Both the position numbers and the translations under genes were made by a program. A stretch of 34,835 nucleotides of DNA from Campylobacter sp. Its GTDB lineage: Bacteria; Campylobacterota; Campylobacteria; Campylobacterales; Campylobacteraceae. Shown here piece by piece: positions 18,579 through 26,630 of the stretch (its first letter is position 1; each line of letters begins with the position of its first letter). Under the pieces are notes generated by a model, which was given only the letters and a program-made list of their open reading frames with translations, made no database searches and had not been told where the DNA came from. The stretch covers positions 1-34,835 of the forward strand of contig NZ_JAUMZG010000014.1 of NCBI RefSeq assembly GCF_030528245.1, read 5' to 3'.

Positions 18579-19148
18579 CTAAGCGTAAAGATTTAGCCCC
18601 GCTCTGGCCGCGTCCCTCGTCCCCTCAAGCCGCTTTTTTATCTGCTGGAAGACTTCATCAATGAGCTTTTTGCTATCCTCCAAAAGACTGGTGCTATCCA
18701 TGCTTGGAATTTTACCCAGCATGGAGTCCAGTTTGCCCACCAAGCTATCCATGATGGCTCCTTGATGATTCTTGCTGCTAGGCTTTGGCAAGATGTCAGC
18801 GATGCCCATGGCGCTTTCTATGATCCCCTTAGGATCAAGCTCGCCGACCTTTGAGCTTTGCAAGAAATTTTGCAAAAGCGGCTCCACATTTTTCATGGCC
18901 GACTTAATCTCATCAAGCTCGGATTTTGTGAGCTTTGAGCCCTCAAAACTGAAGCTAAAGCCATACTGCCTCCTCAGGCTCAAACTGCGCCCATTTTCAT
19001 CGCTTTCATAGCTCAAATTTTGCCTCTCAAACGCGCTAAAATTCAGCCGCTTCCCGCTCTTTGTCCTAAGGTCCATGGAAAAATTTTGATCCCTAGCCGC
19101 TTCGATTTGCATCCCCAGCCTCCTGCGCGAATTTACTGCCCCAAACAT
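18579..19148 (-). CDS. conserved hypothetical protein next to dut
   Basis: 189 residues from ATG 19148; the TTG six bases earlier is less likely. I recognise no enzyme motif. The N-terminal half is basic and beta-like (SMDLRTKSGKRLNFSAFERQ, then LSLRRQYGFSFSFEG). The second half is helical and rich in Lys, Glu and Ser (KLTKSELDEIKSAMKNVEPLLQNFLQSSKV and a C-terminal LIDEVFQQIKKRLEG helix). There is no signal peptide or membrane segment. By position it may correspond to C. jejuni Cj1450, annotated only as a putative ATP/GTP-binding protein, but no Walker A motif is visible here. No Shine-Dalgarno sequence is seen. Confidence 0.7.
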   Translation of the reverse strand: MFGAVNSRRRLGMQIEAARDQNFSMDLRTKSGKRLNFSAFERQNLSYESDENGRSLSLRRQYGFSFSFEGSKLTKSELDEIKSAMKNVEPLLQNFLQSSKVGELDPKGIIESAMGIADILPKPSSKNHQGAIMDSLVGKLDSMLGKIPSMDSTSLLEDSKKLIDEVFQQIKKRLEGTRDAARAGLNLYA

Positions 19149-19170
19149 CGTCAATATTTAAATTTTCTTG

Positions 19171-19178
19171 AGTATAAT
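19171..19178. promoter_or_regulatory. overlapping divergent -10 boxes
   Basis: On the plus strand TATAAT (19173-19178) would start transcription at about 19185, the A of the next ATG. On the minus strand TATACT (19171-19176) would start near 19164 for the hypothetical gene. The two genes are separated by only 36 bases, so one A+T core seems to serve both directions. Confidence 0.45.
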
Positions 19179-19184
19179 CTTGGC

Positions 19185-19601
19185 ATGGATAAAAGAATTT
19201 TAAAATTTATACAAAGATCCAAGCTCCTAGCCTGGGCGATGCGCGATGAGGTCGGGGTTTATACGGCGAGTGCTTTTTATGCCTTTGATGCGAAAAATTT
19301 AGCCCTCATCATCGCCTCAGATGAGGAAAGTAGGCACATCAGACTCGCCCGCCTTGAGCCTAGCGTGGCGGTTAATATCGCTAAATTTGGCAAAATAGCC
19401 CTCTTAAAGGGCGTCCAAGCCAAGGCGCTTTTTCAAACGGCTAGCAGGGAGCAGGCGAGGCTTTATTATGAAAATTTTCCCTTCGCAAAGATGCACAACG
19501 CTGGAATTTACGCCCTCAATTTGCTCTGGGTCAAATTCACAGACAACGCCCTTTTGCTTGAAAAAAAGCTGGAATTTCATCGCCAAGGGGGAGATTTGTG
19601 A
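19185..19601 (+). CDS. pyridoxamine 5'-phosphate oxidase-family (split-barrel flavin-binding) protein
   Basis: A 138-residue protein starting MDKRILKFIQRSKLLAWAM. The middle, DEVGVYTASAFYAFD followed by LALIIASDEESRHIRLARLEPSVAVNI, has the shape of PNPOx-like split-barrel proteins (short strands, then a strand carrying the S/T-R-H flavin-contact pattern). Its substrate and whether it binds FMN or F420-type cofactors are unknown. An in-frame extension upstream of 19185 runs antisense through the neighbouring gene and is rejected. No ribosome binding site is present, and the -10 box suggests a leaderless mRNA. It overlaps the next gene by 4 bases (GTGA) and so heads the run leading into the kps genes. 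Confidence 0.7.
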   Translation: MDKRILKFIQRSKLLAWAMRDEVGVYTASAFYAFDAKNLALIIASDEESRHIRLARLEPSVAVNIAKFGKIALLKGVQAKALFQTASREQARLYYENFPFAKMHNAGIYALNLLWVKFTDNALLLEKKLEFHRQGGDL

Positions 19602-20629
19602 AAAAACTCGCGCTTTGTTTTATGGGGCATCTTAGAACCTATAAGCAAACTTATGAAAGTTTTTTTAAGAATGTGCTTTACCCTAATTTATGTGATGGTT
19701 GGGAGATTGATATCTTCATCCACACTTGGGATGAGCTTGAAAAGTCGGGCTTTGCGTGGCATAACTCTCTTGAAAGCTTGAACGGAAAAAAGGTAACGAC
19801 TGATATCATAGAAGAAGTGAAGAGCATTTACAAACCAAAAGAATTTTTGATCGAGCATTTAGAGCAGGACAGGGGCATGCATCTTTCCTGCGCGAAGAGT
19901 CAGGAACTCGCCCAAAATTACGCGCAAAAACATGCCATTGCGTATCACTATACATTAGTCACGCGTCCTGATTTATATTTTCACACCCCACTTAGGCTTG
20001 ATGCCTATGTGCGCTATCATCAAGATACAGAGGAGCTCAAAGACACGCTTTTGCCGCAAAGGCATATTTTCACCGCACATAATCTTTTTGGCAGGATGCC
20101 CATCCACGATCCGCGTTATATTTGTGAGGCGGATTTGCTGTGGTTTGGGAATTTTAACCCCCTGCCCTTTTGTGTGGATTCTGAAAATTTAAAGGAGCTT
20201 GTGGTGGTGATTGATTATAAATTGCATAGAGATTTTTACCTACAAAGGACTGATTTTAGACTCAAATGGACAGATCCCAACGAGTGCAAAATCGCCTCTG
20301 CTGAGGCCATAGTCAAACGCTATCTTGCCTACAAGCTAGGCACTGTGGCTCTAAGCTGTGAGGGTTGGCGGGACTACGCTCGGGTGCTTTTTGTTTTTTC
20401 CTACATCAAAGAAAAGCATTTTTTAGAAGCTAAACAATACAACGATAGCGATACAATTTTGCAAGAATGCAAAGACTATGCGCTAGCTTGTGAGCTCAAA
20501 TCCTCCCTGGCCTATAAGCTAGGCGAAAAAATCATCCAAATCCACAAGCAAAAGGGCGCCTTAGGACTCATTTTCTTTGTCTTTTTTAAGATGAGGCACT
20601 TTAAAAAAAATTTTTTAACCCTTCATTAA
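19598..20629 (+). CDS. glycosyltransferase-like surface polysaccharide protein
   Basis: 343 residues from a GTG overlapping the previous stop, with GGGGGAG upstream. The N-terminus KLALCFMGHLRTYKQTYESF, the DIFIHTWDELEKSG stretch (38-51) and TRPDLYFHTPL (122-132) are the pattern of Campylobacter and Helicobacter surface-carbohydrate proteins with a nucleotide-sugar-transferase-like fold. In these, RPD replaces the usual DxD. The C-terminal third is helical and basic, with no membrane segment or signal peptide. Its place directly before kpsM suggests it acts on the exported capsule or a related glycan. The donor and acceptor are unknown. The catalytic assignment is inference. Confidence 0.65.
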   Translation: MKKLALCFMGHLRTYKQTYESFFKNVLYPNLCDGWEIDIFIHTWDELEKSGFAWHNSLESLNGKKVTTDIIEEVKSIYKPKEFLIEHLEQDRGMHLSCAKSQELAQNYAQKHAIAYHYTLVTRPDLYFHTPLRLDAYVRYHQDTEELKDTLLPQRHIFTAHNLFGRMPIHDPRYICEADLLWFGNFNPLPFCVDSENLKELVVVIDYKLHRDFYLQRTDFRLKWTDPNECKIASAEAIVKRYLAYKLGTVALSCEGWRDYARVLFVFSYIKEKHFLEAKQYNDSDTILQECKDYALACELKSSLAYKLGEKIIQIHKQKGALGLIFFVFFKMRHFKKNFLTLH

Positions 20630-20670
20630 AACATCTATCCTAGAATTCCTCAAAAAATGTGGTTTAGTTC

Positions 20671-21459
20671 ATGCTGAATGTGATTTATGCCCTGTTTTTC
20701 AGGGAGCTAAAGACCAGATTTGGTGCTAAAAATAGCCGCTATTTGGGCTATTTGTGGGTGGTGGGCGAGCCGCTTAGCATCGTTTTGATCATCACCATTT
20801 TCGTTACGATCATCAGGGAGTATCATCATCAAGTGATGCCCGAAAACATCTCCATTTTTATCTACTTGGTCTCAGGCATCGTGCCTTTTTTTATGTTCAG
20901 AAGCATCGTCAACCAGCTCATGAACGGCATCAGCGCAAACCTAGGCCTCTTCGCCTACAAGCCCGTTCGTCCCATCCATGTTTTCATCGCCAGAACCCTA
21001 CTAGAATTTTGCATTTACTTCGTGATCTTCGTCTATGTCCTCTTTGTGGCCGGGTGGTTTTTGCGCCTTGAGGTGATACCCACGCATTTTTTGGATGTGA
21101 TGTTTTGCATATTTTTACTCATACTTTCGGGCTTTGCCTTGGGGATTTGCTTTGCGATACTTTGGCACTTGATCGAGCCCTTGAGGACGCTTTTGGCTTA
21201 TTTTAGCATCGTTTTTTACTGGAGCTCTGGAGTGATCTTCCCCACCTGGCTCATGCCCCGCGCCTTGCTCGACATTTTTTATTACAATCCCCTACTTCAC
21301 ATCATGGAGCTTTTAAGATTTAACTTTTTCGATTCCTACCCCCTGCAGGATGATTATAATTACGGCTATCCGATTTTTTGCATCCTCATCGTCCTCTTCG
21401 TGGGACTCTTCTTTTATCATTTCAACAGACACACCCTCACGGCAGCGAAAAAAGAATGA
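20671..21459 (+). CDS. kpsM: capsule polysaccharide ABC transporter permease KpsM
   Basis: KpsM is the inner-membrane permease of the ABC-2 type exporter that moves capsular polysaccharide across the cytoplasmic membrane with KpsT. The 262 residues show the family N-terminus (ELKTRFGAKNSRYLGYLWVVGEPL) and six membrane segments, including LSIVLIITIFVTII, FCIYFVIFVYVLFVAGWFL and IVLFVGLFFYHF. WSSGVIFPTWLMP precedes the last two helices, as in other KpsM proteins. An in-frame TAG two codons upstream fixes the ATG. The stop overlaps the kpsT start (ATGA). A TAGAAT at 20641 may be an extra promoter. Confidence 0.94.
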   Translation: MLNVIYALFFRELKTRFGAKNSRYLGYLWVVGEPLSIVLIITIFVTIIREYHHQVMPENISIFIYLVSGIVPFFMFRSIVNQLMNGISANLGLFAYKPVRPIHVFIARTLLEFCIYFVIFVYVLFVAGWFLRLEVIPTHFLDVMFCIFLLILSGFALGICFAILWHLIEPLRTLLAYFSIVFYWSSGVIFPTWLMPRALLDIFYYNPLLHIMELLRFNFFDSYPLQDDYNYGYPIFCILIVLFVGLFFYHFNRHTLTAAKKE

Positions 21460-22133
21460 TCAAGCTTGTGAATTTAACCAAATCCTACCCGCTTTTTTCC
21501 GGAGGACGGCATTATGTTTTTAAGAATTTCAGTTTTGAATTCCCAGAAAATTGCAGCATAGGGCTTATGGGGGGCAATGGCGCGGGCAAATCGACTCTCG
21601 TGCGACTTTTAAGCGGGGCCGAGCTTCCAGATAGTGGCAAAATCATCACTAATAAAAGAATTTCTTGGCCCCTAGGTCTTAGCGGCGGAATTCAGGGCTC
21701 TCTAACCGCGCGAGATAATGCTAAATTCGTCGCTAGGGTGTATGGGTATCGAGGAAAGGAATTGCTTGAAAAGGTTCAGTTTGTCGAGGAATTTGCCGAG
21801 CTTGGAAAATTCTTTGACGAGCCGATGAAAACCTACTCCTCAGGGATGAATTCGCGCATCACCTTCGGCCTGAGCATGGCCTTTGAATTTGACTACTACC
21901 TCATCGATGAGGCGGGGGCTGTGGGGGATCCTAGTTTCATCGAAAAAAGCCTCAAGCTTTACAGGGAGAGGCTGCAACGCTCCAAGGTCATCATGGTCTC
22001 GCACAATGTCGCTGAGATTAAACAATGGTGTGATAAAATCATCTTCATGAAAAACGGGCAAATCACCGTTTATGACGATGTGGATGAGGGCATAGCCGTC
22101 TATCAAGGAAAGGAAAGAGAAAAAGATTCGTGA
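21456..22133 (+). CDS. kpsT: capsule polysaccharide ABC transporter ATP-binding protein KpsT
   Basis: This is the ATPase that powers KpsM. In the 225 residues the Walker A is GGNGAGKST (39-47), the signature is YSSGMNSR (127-134), the Walker B ends in YYLIDEAGAVGD (148-158) and the H-loop is VSHN (181-184). The S-loop GLSGGIQGSLTARDN is that of polysaccharide exporters. The start ATG 21456 overlaps the kpsM stop by four bases. A longer reading from 21378 is out of phase with kpsM coding and rejected. The stop overlaps the GTG of kpsE by four bases. The small gene that I recall between kpsT and kpsE in C. jejuni is absent. Confidence 0.95.
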   Translation: MIKLVNLTKSYPLFSGGRHYVFKNFSFEFPENCSIGLMGGNGAGKSTLVRLLSGAELPDSGKIITNKRISWPLGLSGGIQGSLTARDNAKFVARVYGYRGKELLEKVQFVEEFAELGKFFDEPMKTYSSGMNSRITFGLSMAFEFDYYLIDEAGAVGDPSFIEKSLKLYRERLQRSKVIMVSHNVAEIKQWCDKIIFMKNGQITVYDDVDEGIAVYQGKEREKDS

Positions 22134-23242
22134 AAAATTTGTTGGAGAAAATTAAAAATTTAGAATCGCTTCGCTCTTTTAAGATTGTTTGGATTTTAAC
22201 GGCCTTTGTCGTTTTTTACTATGCCTTCATCGCGGCCGATCGCTATGTGAGCGTGATGATTTTGGATGTGCGCTCCACCAGTAACGCCGCGCAAACTAGC
22301 AATGTCCTCTCCCTAATCAACACCGCCTCAGCAACGAATGAGGATCTAAAATACCTCAAGGGCTTCATCACCTCCAGTGATTTGCTGAAAATTTTGGACG
22401 AAAAAATCAAGCTCAAAAGCCTCTACCAAGAGCAGCACATCGACCTACCCTTTAAAATTTGGGACGCAAGCTCTGCGGAGGCTTATTTGCAATACTACAA
22501 AAATCGTGTGCGCTTATATAATGACAAATCGAGCGGGCTTTTGAGCGTTGAAGTGGAGGCCTTCAGCCCAGAATCTGCCCATCTCATCGCCCAAAGCATC
22601 ATCGAGGAAAGCGAGCGCTTCATCAATGAAATTTCACATCAGGCCGCTAGGGAGCAGATGAATTTTGCCGAAAATGAAGTGAAAAAATACAAGGATCGCT
22701 ATCAAAAAGCGCAAAACGAGCTCATCGCCTTTCAAAACAAATACGGCGTTTTTGACCCACTCAAACAGGCCGAAAACAAAGCGACCCTCATCTCACAAAT
22801 CGAGGCCAATCTCGCCCAAAAAGAGGCCAGTCTTTTGACCCTGCAAAGCTACATGAATGATGCCGCGCCTGAAGTCGTCGCTCTCAGAGCAGAAATTCTA
22901 GCCATCAAAAAGCAGCTTGATCGCGAGATGGCAAAGATTTCAACGAGCAATGCCACGGAGGTTAAAAAGCTCAACGATCTCGCTGCGCAGTTTCAAAATT
23001 TAAGCATAGAGGCGGGTTTTGCGCAGGAAGCCTACAAGGCCGCGCTGAAGGCTCACGAGAGCGCGAGAATAGAGGCCGCGAGGAAGATCAAGCAGCTTGT
23101 GGTGGTGCAAAATCCCACCCTGCCAGAAAGCGCAAAATACCCGCAAAAAATTTACAACATCCTAACCGCCTTTATGATTTTTGCCCTGATTTATGGCATC
23201 GGAAAATTCATCAAAATGATTATCGAGGAGCACAAATACTAA
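22130..23242 (+). CDS. kpsE: capsule export inner-membrane/periplasmic protein KpsE
   Basis: KpsE is a polysaccharide co-polymerase type protein (PCP-3) that bridges the KpsMT exporter and the outer-membrane KpsD channel. The 370 residues have a membrane segment near each end (about 18-37, IVWILTAFVVFYYAFIAADR, and about 341-358, ILTAFMIFALIYGIGKF). Between them lies a long periplasmic coiled coil rich in Ala, Glu and Gln (about 175-330). PTLPESAKYPQK before the last helix carries the Pro-rich motif of the family. The GTG start overlaps the kpsT stop (GTGA). kpsD begins one base after the stop. Confidence 0.93.
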   Translation: MKNLLEKIKNLESLRSFKIVWILTAFVVFYYAFIAADRYVSVMILDVRSTSNAAQTSNVLSLINTASATNEDLKYLKGFITSSDLLKILDEKIKLKSLYQEQHIDLPFKIWDASSAEAYLQYYKNRVRLYNDKSSGLLSVEVEAFSPESAHLIAQSIIEESERFINEISHQAAREQMNFAENEVKKYKDRYQKAQNELIAFQNKYGVFDPLKQAENKATLISQIEANLAQKEASLLTLQSYMNDAAPEVVALRAEILAIKKQLDREMAKISTSNATEVKKLNDLAAQFQNLSIEAGFAQEAYKAALKAHESARIEAARKIKQLVVVQNPTLPESAKYPQKIYNILTAFMIFALIYGIGKFIKMIIEEHKY

Positions 23243-23243
23243 A

Positions 23244-24878
23244 ATGAAAAAAATATGCATCTTACTGGCAGGCTTGGTTTTATCTTTCGGGGCGGTGGAT
23301 GTTTCGCAGATTGTCGCCACGGAGCAGCTTGAGCGTGAAAATAAGGCTCACTTGCCTGCCCCAGAAAACAATAGCACAACGGCCAAAGAGCCAAGCGCTA
23401 TCTTTGGTGCGCACCTTTTCAATGGTAATTTTAAAAATTTCACACAAAGGGTTTATAACCCTGAATACAAAATCGCCGTGGGGGATCAGATCAGCCTTAA
23501 AATTTGGGGCGCTGTTGAATTTGCGCAGGTTTTGATTGTCGATTCGCAGGGGAATGTCTTCATCCCTAAGGTCGGGGCTGTGAATTTGCTCGGCGTGAAA
23601 AATTCCTCCCTTGTGGCTGTTATCAAATCAGCCGTCAATAAGGTCTATAAAAACAATGTCTTCGTCTATGCGGACATGAATGCCTACCAAAATGTCAGCG
23701 TCTTTGTAACGGGAAGCGTGAATAATCCGGGGCTTTATCAGGGACTGAGCTCGGACTCTATCATCCAGTATTTGGACAAGGCTGGGGGGATAAATTTGGA
23801 CTATGGCAGCTTCAGGGAGATACAAATTTTAAGGAACAACCACGCCCTCAAAAACATCGATTTGTATGATTTTTTACTCAAGGGACAGCTTGAGCTTTTT
23901 CCTTTTAGGAGTGGGGATGTGATTTTGGTAAAAAATGTGCAACAATACGCCTTTGTGAGCGGGGATGTGCAAAAGCCTTTCCGTTTTGAGCTAGGCAATG
24001 ATGTGAAAACTCTAAGTGATTTGGCTAAAATTTCAGGCGCAAAGCCCATCGTAACCAACGCTGTGGTGAGGAGCTATGGCGGTGAGCATAGGCTCGAGCT
24101 TAACGCTTACCATAAGAATGATTTCACTAAGATCGCCCTAAGGACCGGCGATGAGGTGGAATTTCGCCCCGAGTATATTTCTAAGAATATCAGCATCAAA
24201 ATTCAAGGCGAGCACGATGGCCTAAAGAGCATGGTGGTGAAAAAGGGCACGACTTTGGAGGATGTTTCGCGCATTATCATCGCGAATAGTCGCTCGGATC
24301 TTGGCGCTTTGCAGGTGTTTAGAAAAAGCGTGGCGCGCACGCAAAAGGAACTCATCGCCGCCCAGCTTAAAGAGCTTGAGACCTTAGCCCTGACGAGCTC
24401 TTCGGTGAATTCTGAGCAAGCGGCCATCCGTGCCACTCAGGCAAAAACCATACTGGAATTTATAGAACGCGCTAAAAAGATAGAGCCTAAGGGGCAGATT
24501 GTCATTGATGATGCTAGGGCTTATGGATCCTTGGTCTTGGAAGAGGGCGATACCATCAATGTCCCAAGCAAAAACAATCTCATCATCGTGCAGGGGGAGG
24601 TTTCCCTGCCGGGTGCTTTCATTCACGCTAAAAATGAGAATTTGAAATACTACATCGATTTGGCGGGAGGCTATGGTGAGAGGGCGGACACTTCTAAGGT
24701 TTTGATCATCCGCATCAATGGCAAGGCGGAAAAATATCACAGCGGTATCACGATGAGGGCTGGGGATGCGATTTTGGTTTTGCCTAAGGTTGACAATCAA
24801 AATTTGCAAATTTTCTCCATGCTGACGCAAATTCTTTACCAAATCGCCATCGCGACCAATGTCGTGCTTAATATTTAG
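23244..24878 (+). CDS. kpsD: capsule export outer-membrane/periplasmic protein KpsD
   Basis: KpsD is an outer-membrane polysaccharide export protein (OPX, Wza-like) for group 2/3 capsules. The N-terminal signal peptide KKICILLAGLVLSFGA lacks a lipobox Cys, as is normal for KpsD. The polysaccharide export domain starts at YKIAVGDQISLKIWG (about 74-88). SLBB-type repeats follow: VFVTGSVNNPGLYQG, YAFVSGDVQKPFRFELG and a third at LIIVQGEVSLPGAFIHAKNE. The C-terminal end (QIFSMLTQILYQIAIATNVVLNI) is hydrophobic. At 544 residues it is full length. The stop is 10 bases before the kpsF start codon. Confidence 0.94.
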   Translation: MKKICILLAGLVLSFGAVDVSQIVATEQLERENKAHLPAPENNSTTAKEPSAIFGAHLFNGNFKNFTQRVYNPEYKIAVGDQISLKIWGAVEFAQVLIVDSQGNVFIPKVGAVNLLGVKNSSLVAVIKSAVNKVYKNNVFVYADMNAYQNVSVFVTGSVNNPGLYQGLSSDSIIQYLDKAGGINLDYGSFREIQILRNNHALKNIDLYDFLLKGQLELFPFRSGDVILVKNVQQYAFVSGDVQKPFRFELGNDVKTLSDLAKISGAKPIVTNAVVRSYGGEHRLELNAYHKNDFTKIALRTGDEVEFRPEYISKNISIKIQGEHDGLKSMVVKKGTTLEDVSRIIIANSRSDLGALQVFRKSVARTQKELIAAQLKELETLALTSSSVNSEQAAIRATQAKTILEFIERAKKIEPKGQIVIDDARAYGSLVLEEGDTINVPSKNNLIIVQGEVSLPGAFIHAKNENLKYYIDLAGGYGERADTSKVLIIRINGKAEKYHSGITMRAGDAILVLPKVDNQNLQIFSMLTQILYQIAIATNVVLNI

Positions 24879-24888
24879 GAGGGCGGTT

Positions 24889-25836
24889 GTGGATCTTATC
24901 AAAATCGCTAGGGAAGTTTTGAGGATTGAAGCGGAGGCTATCGAGAGTCTAGCCTTGAAACTGGATGAGAATTTTTCTAAGGCCGTGAAACTCATCTTGA
25001 ATGCTAAAGGGCGGTGCATCGTCAGTGGTATGGGAAAATCCGGACACATCGGCGCGAAAATCGCCGCGACTCTAGCCAGCACGGGCACACCGAGCTTTTT
25101 TGTGCATCCCGCAGAGGCTATGCATGGGGATTTAGGTATGCTTGTAGATGGTGATGTTTTGATAGCTATTTCAAATTCCGGTGAGACGGAGGAGCTTTTA
25201 AAAATCATCCCCATCATCAAAAGGCGTCTAATTCCTCTTGTGATGATGGTTGGCGATGTGCACTCTACCCTAGCAAAACATGGAGACATACTCCTAAACA
25301 TCGCGGTGCAAAAGGAGGCTTGCCCCCTGCAACTGGCCCCTATGGCCTCGACGACGGTCGCCCTAGCGATGGGGGATGCTCTAGCGGCTGCGCTGATGAG
25401 GGCTAAGGATTTTAAGCCTGATGACTTTGCACTCTTTCATCCGGGTGGTAGTCTGGGGAAAAAGCTTTTGACGAGGGTTGAGGATTTGATGGTGAGTGAA
25501 AGGCTGCCCATCGTCCATCCCGATGCGGAATTTAACGACTTGGTTGATGTGATGACTAGCGGAAAGCTAGGACTTTGCATAGTGATGGATGGGGAGAGGC
25601 TCATGGGGATCATCACTGATGGGGATTTGCGCCGTGCCTTGAAGGCGAATTCCAAGCCGCGATTTGACTTTAGGGCTAAGGAAATTATGAGTCCCAATCC
25701 AAAAATCATCGAGGCAGACGCTATGGCGACAGAGGCTGAGAGGCTGATGCTTAGGCATAAAATCAAAGAAATCATAGTGGGTAAAAAGGGGAAAGTTGTT
25801 GGCATTATCCAGCTTTATGCTATAGGAAATATCTAG
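24889..25836 (+). CDS. kpsF: D-arabinose 5-phosphate isomerase KpsF
   Basis: KpsF converts ribulose 5-phosphate to arabinose 5-phosphate, the precursor of Kdo used in the lipid linker of group 2 capsules and in lipooligosaccharide. The GTG at 24889 with AGGAGGG upstream gives 315 residues. The frame extends further upstream into kpsD without a ribosome site. The SIS domain shows GMGKSGHIGAKIAATLASTG (47-66), SNSGETEELL (95-104) and FHPGGSLGKKL (183-193). Two CBS repeats follow from about residue 200 to the end. It is the last gene of the export run. No Kdo-transferase genes kpsC/kpsS follow in this window. It may be the only such isomerase and serve lipooligosaccharide too. Confidence 0.94.
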   Translation: MDLIKIAREVLRIEAEAIESLALKLDENFSKAVKLILNAKGRCIVSGMGKSGHIGAKIAATLASTGTPSFFVHPAEAMHGDLGMLVDGDVLIAISNSGETEELLKIIPIIKRRLIPLVMMVGDVHSTLAKHGDILLNIAVQKEACPLQLAPMASTTVALAMGDALAAALMRAKDFKPDDFALFHPGGSLGKKLLTRVEDLMVSERLPIVHPDAEFNDLVDVMTSGKLGLCIVMDGERLMGIITDGDLRRALKANSKPRFDFRAKEIMSPNPKIIEADAMATEAERLMLRHKIKEIIVGKKGKVVGIIQLYAIGNI

Positions 25837-25853
25837 CTTTAAGCTTTTTGCGC

Positions 25854-25859
25854 TACAAT
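25854..25859 (+). promoter_or_regulatory. -10 box after kpsF
   Basis: TTTTTGCGCTACAAT, resembling the other -10 boxes of the window. It starts a transcript near 25866 that would end at the terminator at 25988-26016, only about 150 nucleotides later. Confidence 0.45.
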
Positions 25860-25891
25860 GCCCTCCGCAATATTTCCAAATAAGGTTCATG

Positions 25892-26038
25892 ATGAAAAAT
25901 TTAAGCGTTCGAGAAAAAAAAGATCTTGAGCTTTGCGTTTTTGAAAATTTAACCGAAAAGAAAACTTCAGTTTTTTTATTTTTCCCCCTTATTTTTCGCA
26001 AAATAAGAGCCTTTTTCACTCCAAGTAATAAAGCCTAA
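25892..26038 (+). CDS. possible small protein or truncated gene
   Basis: A 48-codon frame starts at an ATG preceded by TAAGG at 6 bases and by the -10 box at 25854. The product begins MKNLSVREKKDLELC, continues with a hydrophobic VFLFFPLIF stretch (27-35) and ends basic. It reads through the terminator hairpin and overlaps the 3' end of the convergent gene at 26016. I do not recognise it. It may be the start of a lost gene at a rearrangement point, or the transcript may be a non-coding RNA. Confidence 0.25.
   Translation: MKNLSVREKKDLELCVFENLTEKKTSVFLFFPLIFRKIRAFFTPSNKA
25988..26016 (+). terminator. intrinsic terminator after kpsF
   Basis: CTTATTTT (25988-25995) and AAAATAAG (26000-26007) make a perfect 8-bp stem with loop TCGC, followed four bases later by five T (26012-26016). 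The plus-strand T run fits termination of the kps transcript and of the short unit that starts at 25866. Confidence 0.6.
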
Positions 26039-26630
26039 AAGCCTTATCTGTGTAGGAGAGGGACTTGAAAGAAGGCGATGCGGTAAAAAATTTGCACGCC
26101 TTGTCTAAATTTTCAATGCCATAGATCCTCATCGCCATCCTGCCAGTATCCTTAAAAAGCTCCAGCCCCACGCAGGCTTGATTGTTGATCTTAAAGAGCA
26201 AATGCGCCCCTTCATCCTTAAGCTCTAAAAATTCCACCCTTGCGGTTTTGATCATATTTTTTTCCAGTCTTCGATGCAGTTTATAATGCACCATGATGTC
26301 CCTCATCACCTGTTTTAAGTGCTCCAAGCTCTCGTTCAGGTTTGCAAGGTCGCTTTGATAAAGAGCAAGAAAGTCCCCACTAAGAAAATCCTTAAAAGCC
26401 TTGTCGTTTTCCAAAATTTGACAAGCATCAAAGCCCTCAAGCACCCTCACCCTTTCAGTCTCCACCAGCAGATCCACGCACTTTTTACCATCCTTAAAAA
26501 AGCTAAGAATTTGCGCCCCGCTCGTTTGAAAATTTTTCCCCTTTTTTGCGTAAGCAAAATCGTTAAATTCCCCATAAATATCCGCCATCAAAGGCACAAA
26601 AATGCCAAGCAAAAGGACGATTTTTCTCAT
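26016..26630 (-). CDS. exported hypothetical protein downstream of leuS
   Basis: 204 residues. The first 16 ([16 protein letters not shown]) are a signal peptide of the signal-peptidase I type, so the product is probably periplasmic. The mature part contains four Cys (51, 70, 153, 179) that could form two disulfides, a helical middle (about 93-125) and aromatic-rich ends. No lipobox is present, so it is not a typical LptE lipoprotein, the gene I recall after leuS in C. jejuni. It may correspond to the next hypothetical gene there. The ATG overlaps the leuS stop (ATGA), so it is translated with leuS. Function not recognised. Confidence 0.75.
   Translation of the reverse strand: MRKIVLLLGIFVPLMADIYGEFNDFAYAKKGKNFQTSGAQILSFFKDGKKCVDLLVETERVRVLEGFDACQILENDKAFKDFLSGDFLALYQSDLANLNESLEHLKQVMRDIMVHYKLHRRLEKNMIKTARVEFLELKDEGAHLLFKINNQACVGLELFKDTGRMAMRIYGIENLDKACKFFTASPSFKSLSYTDKAFRLYYLE

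Noticed and set aside
24384..25301. A 305-codon minus-strand frame opposite kpsD/kpsF.
   Set aside because: It crosses the junction of two well-supported genes and its sequence matches no family. It is taken as an antisense shadow.
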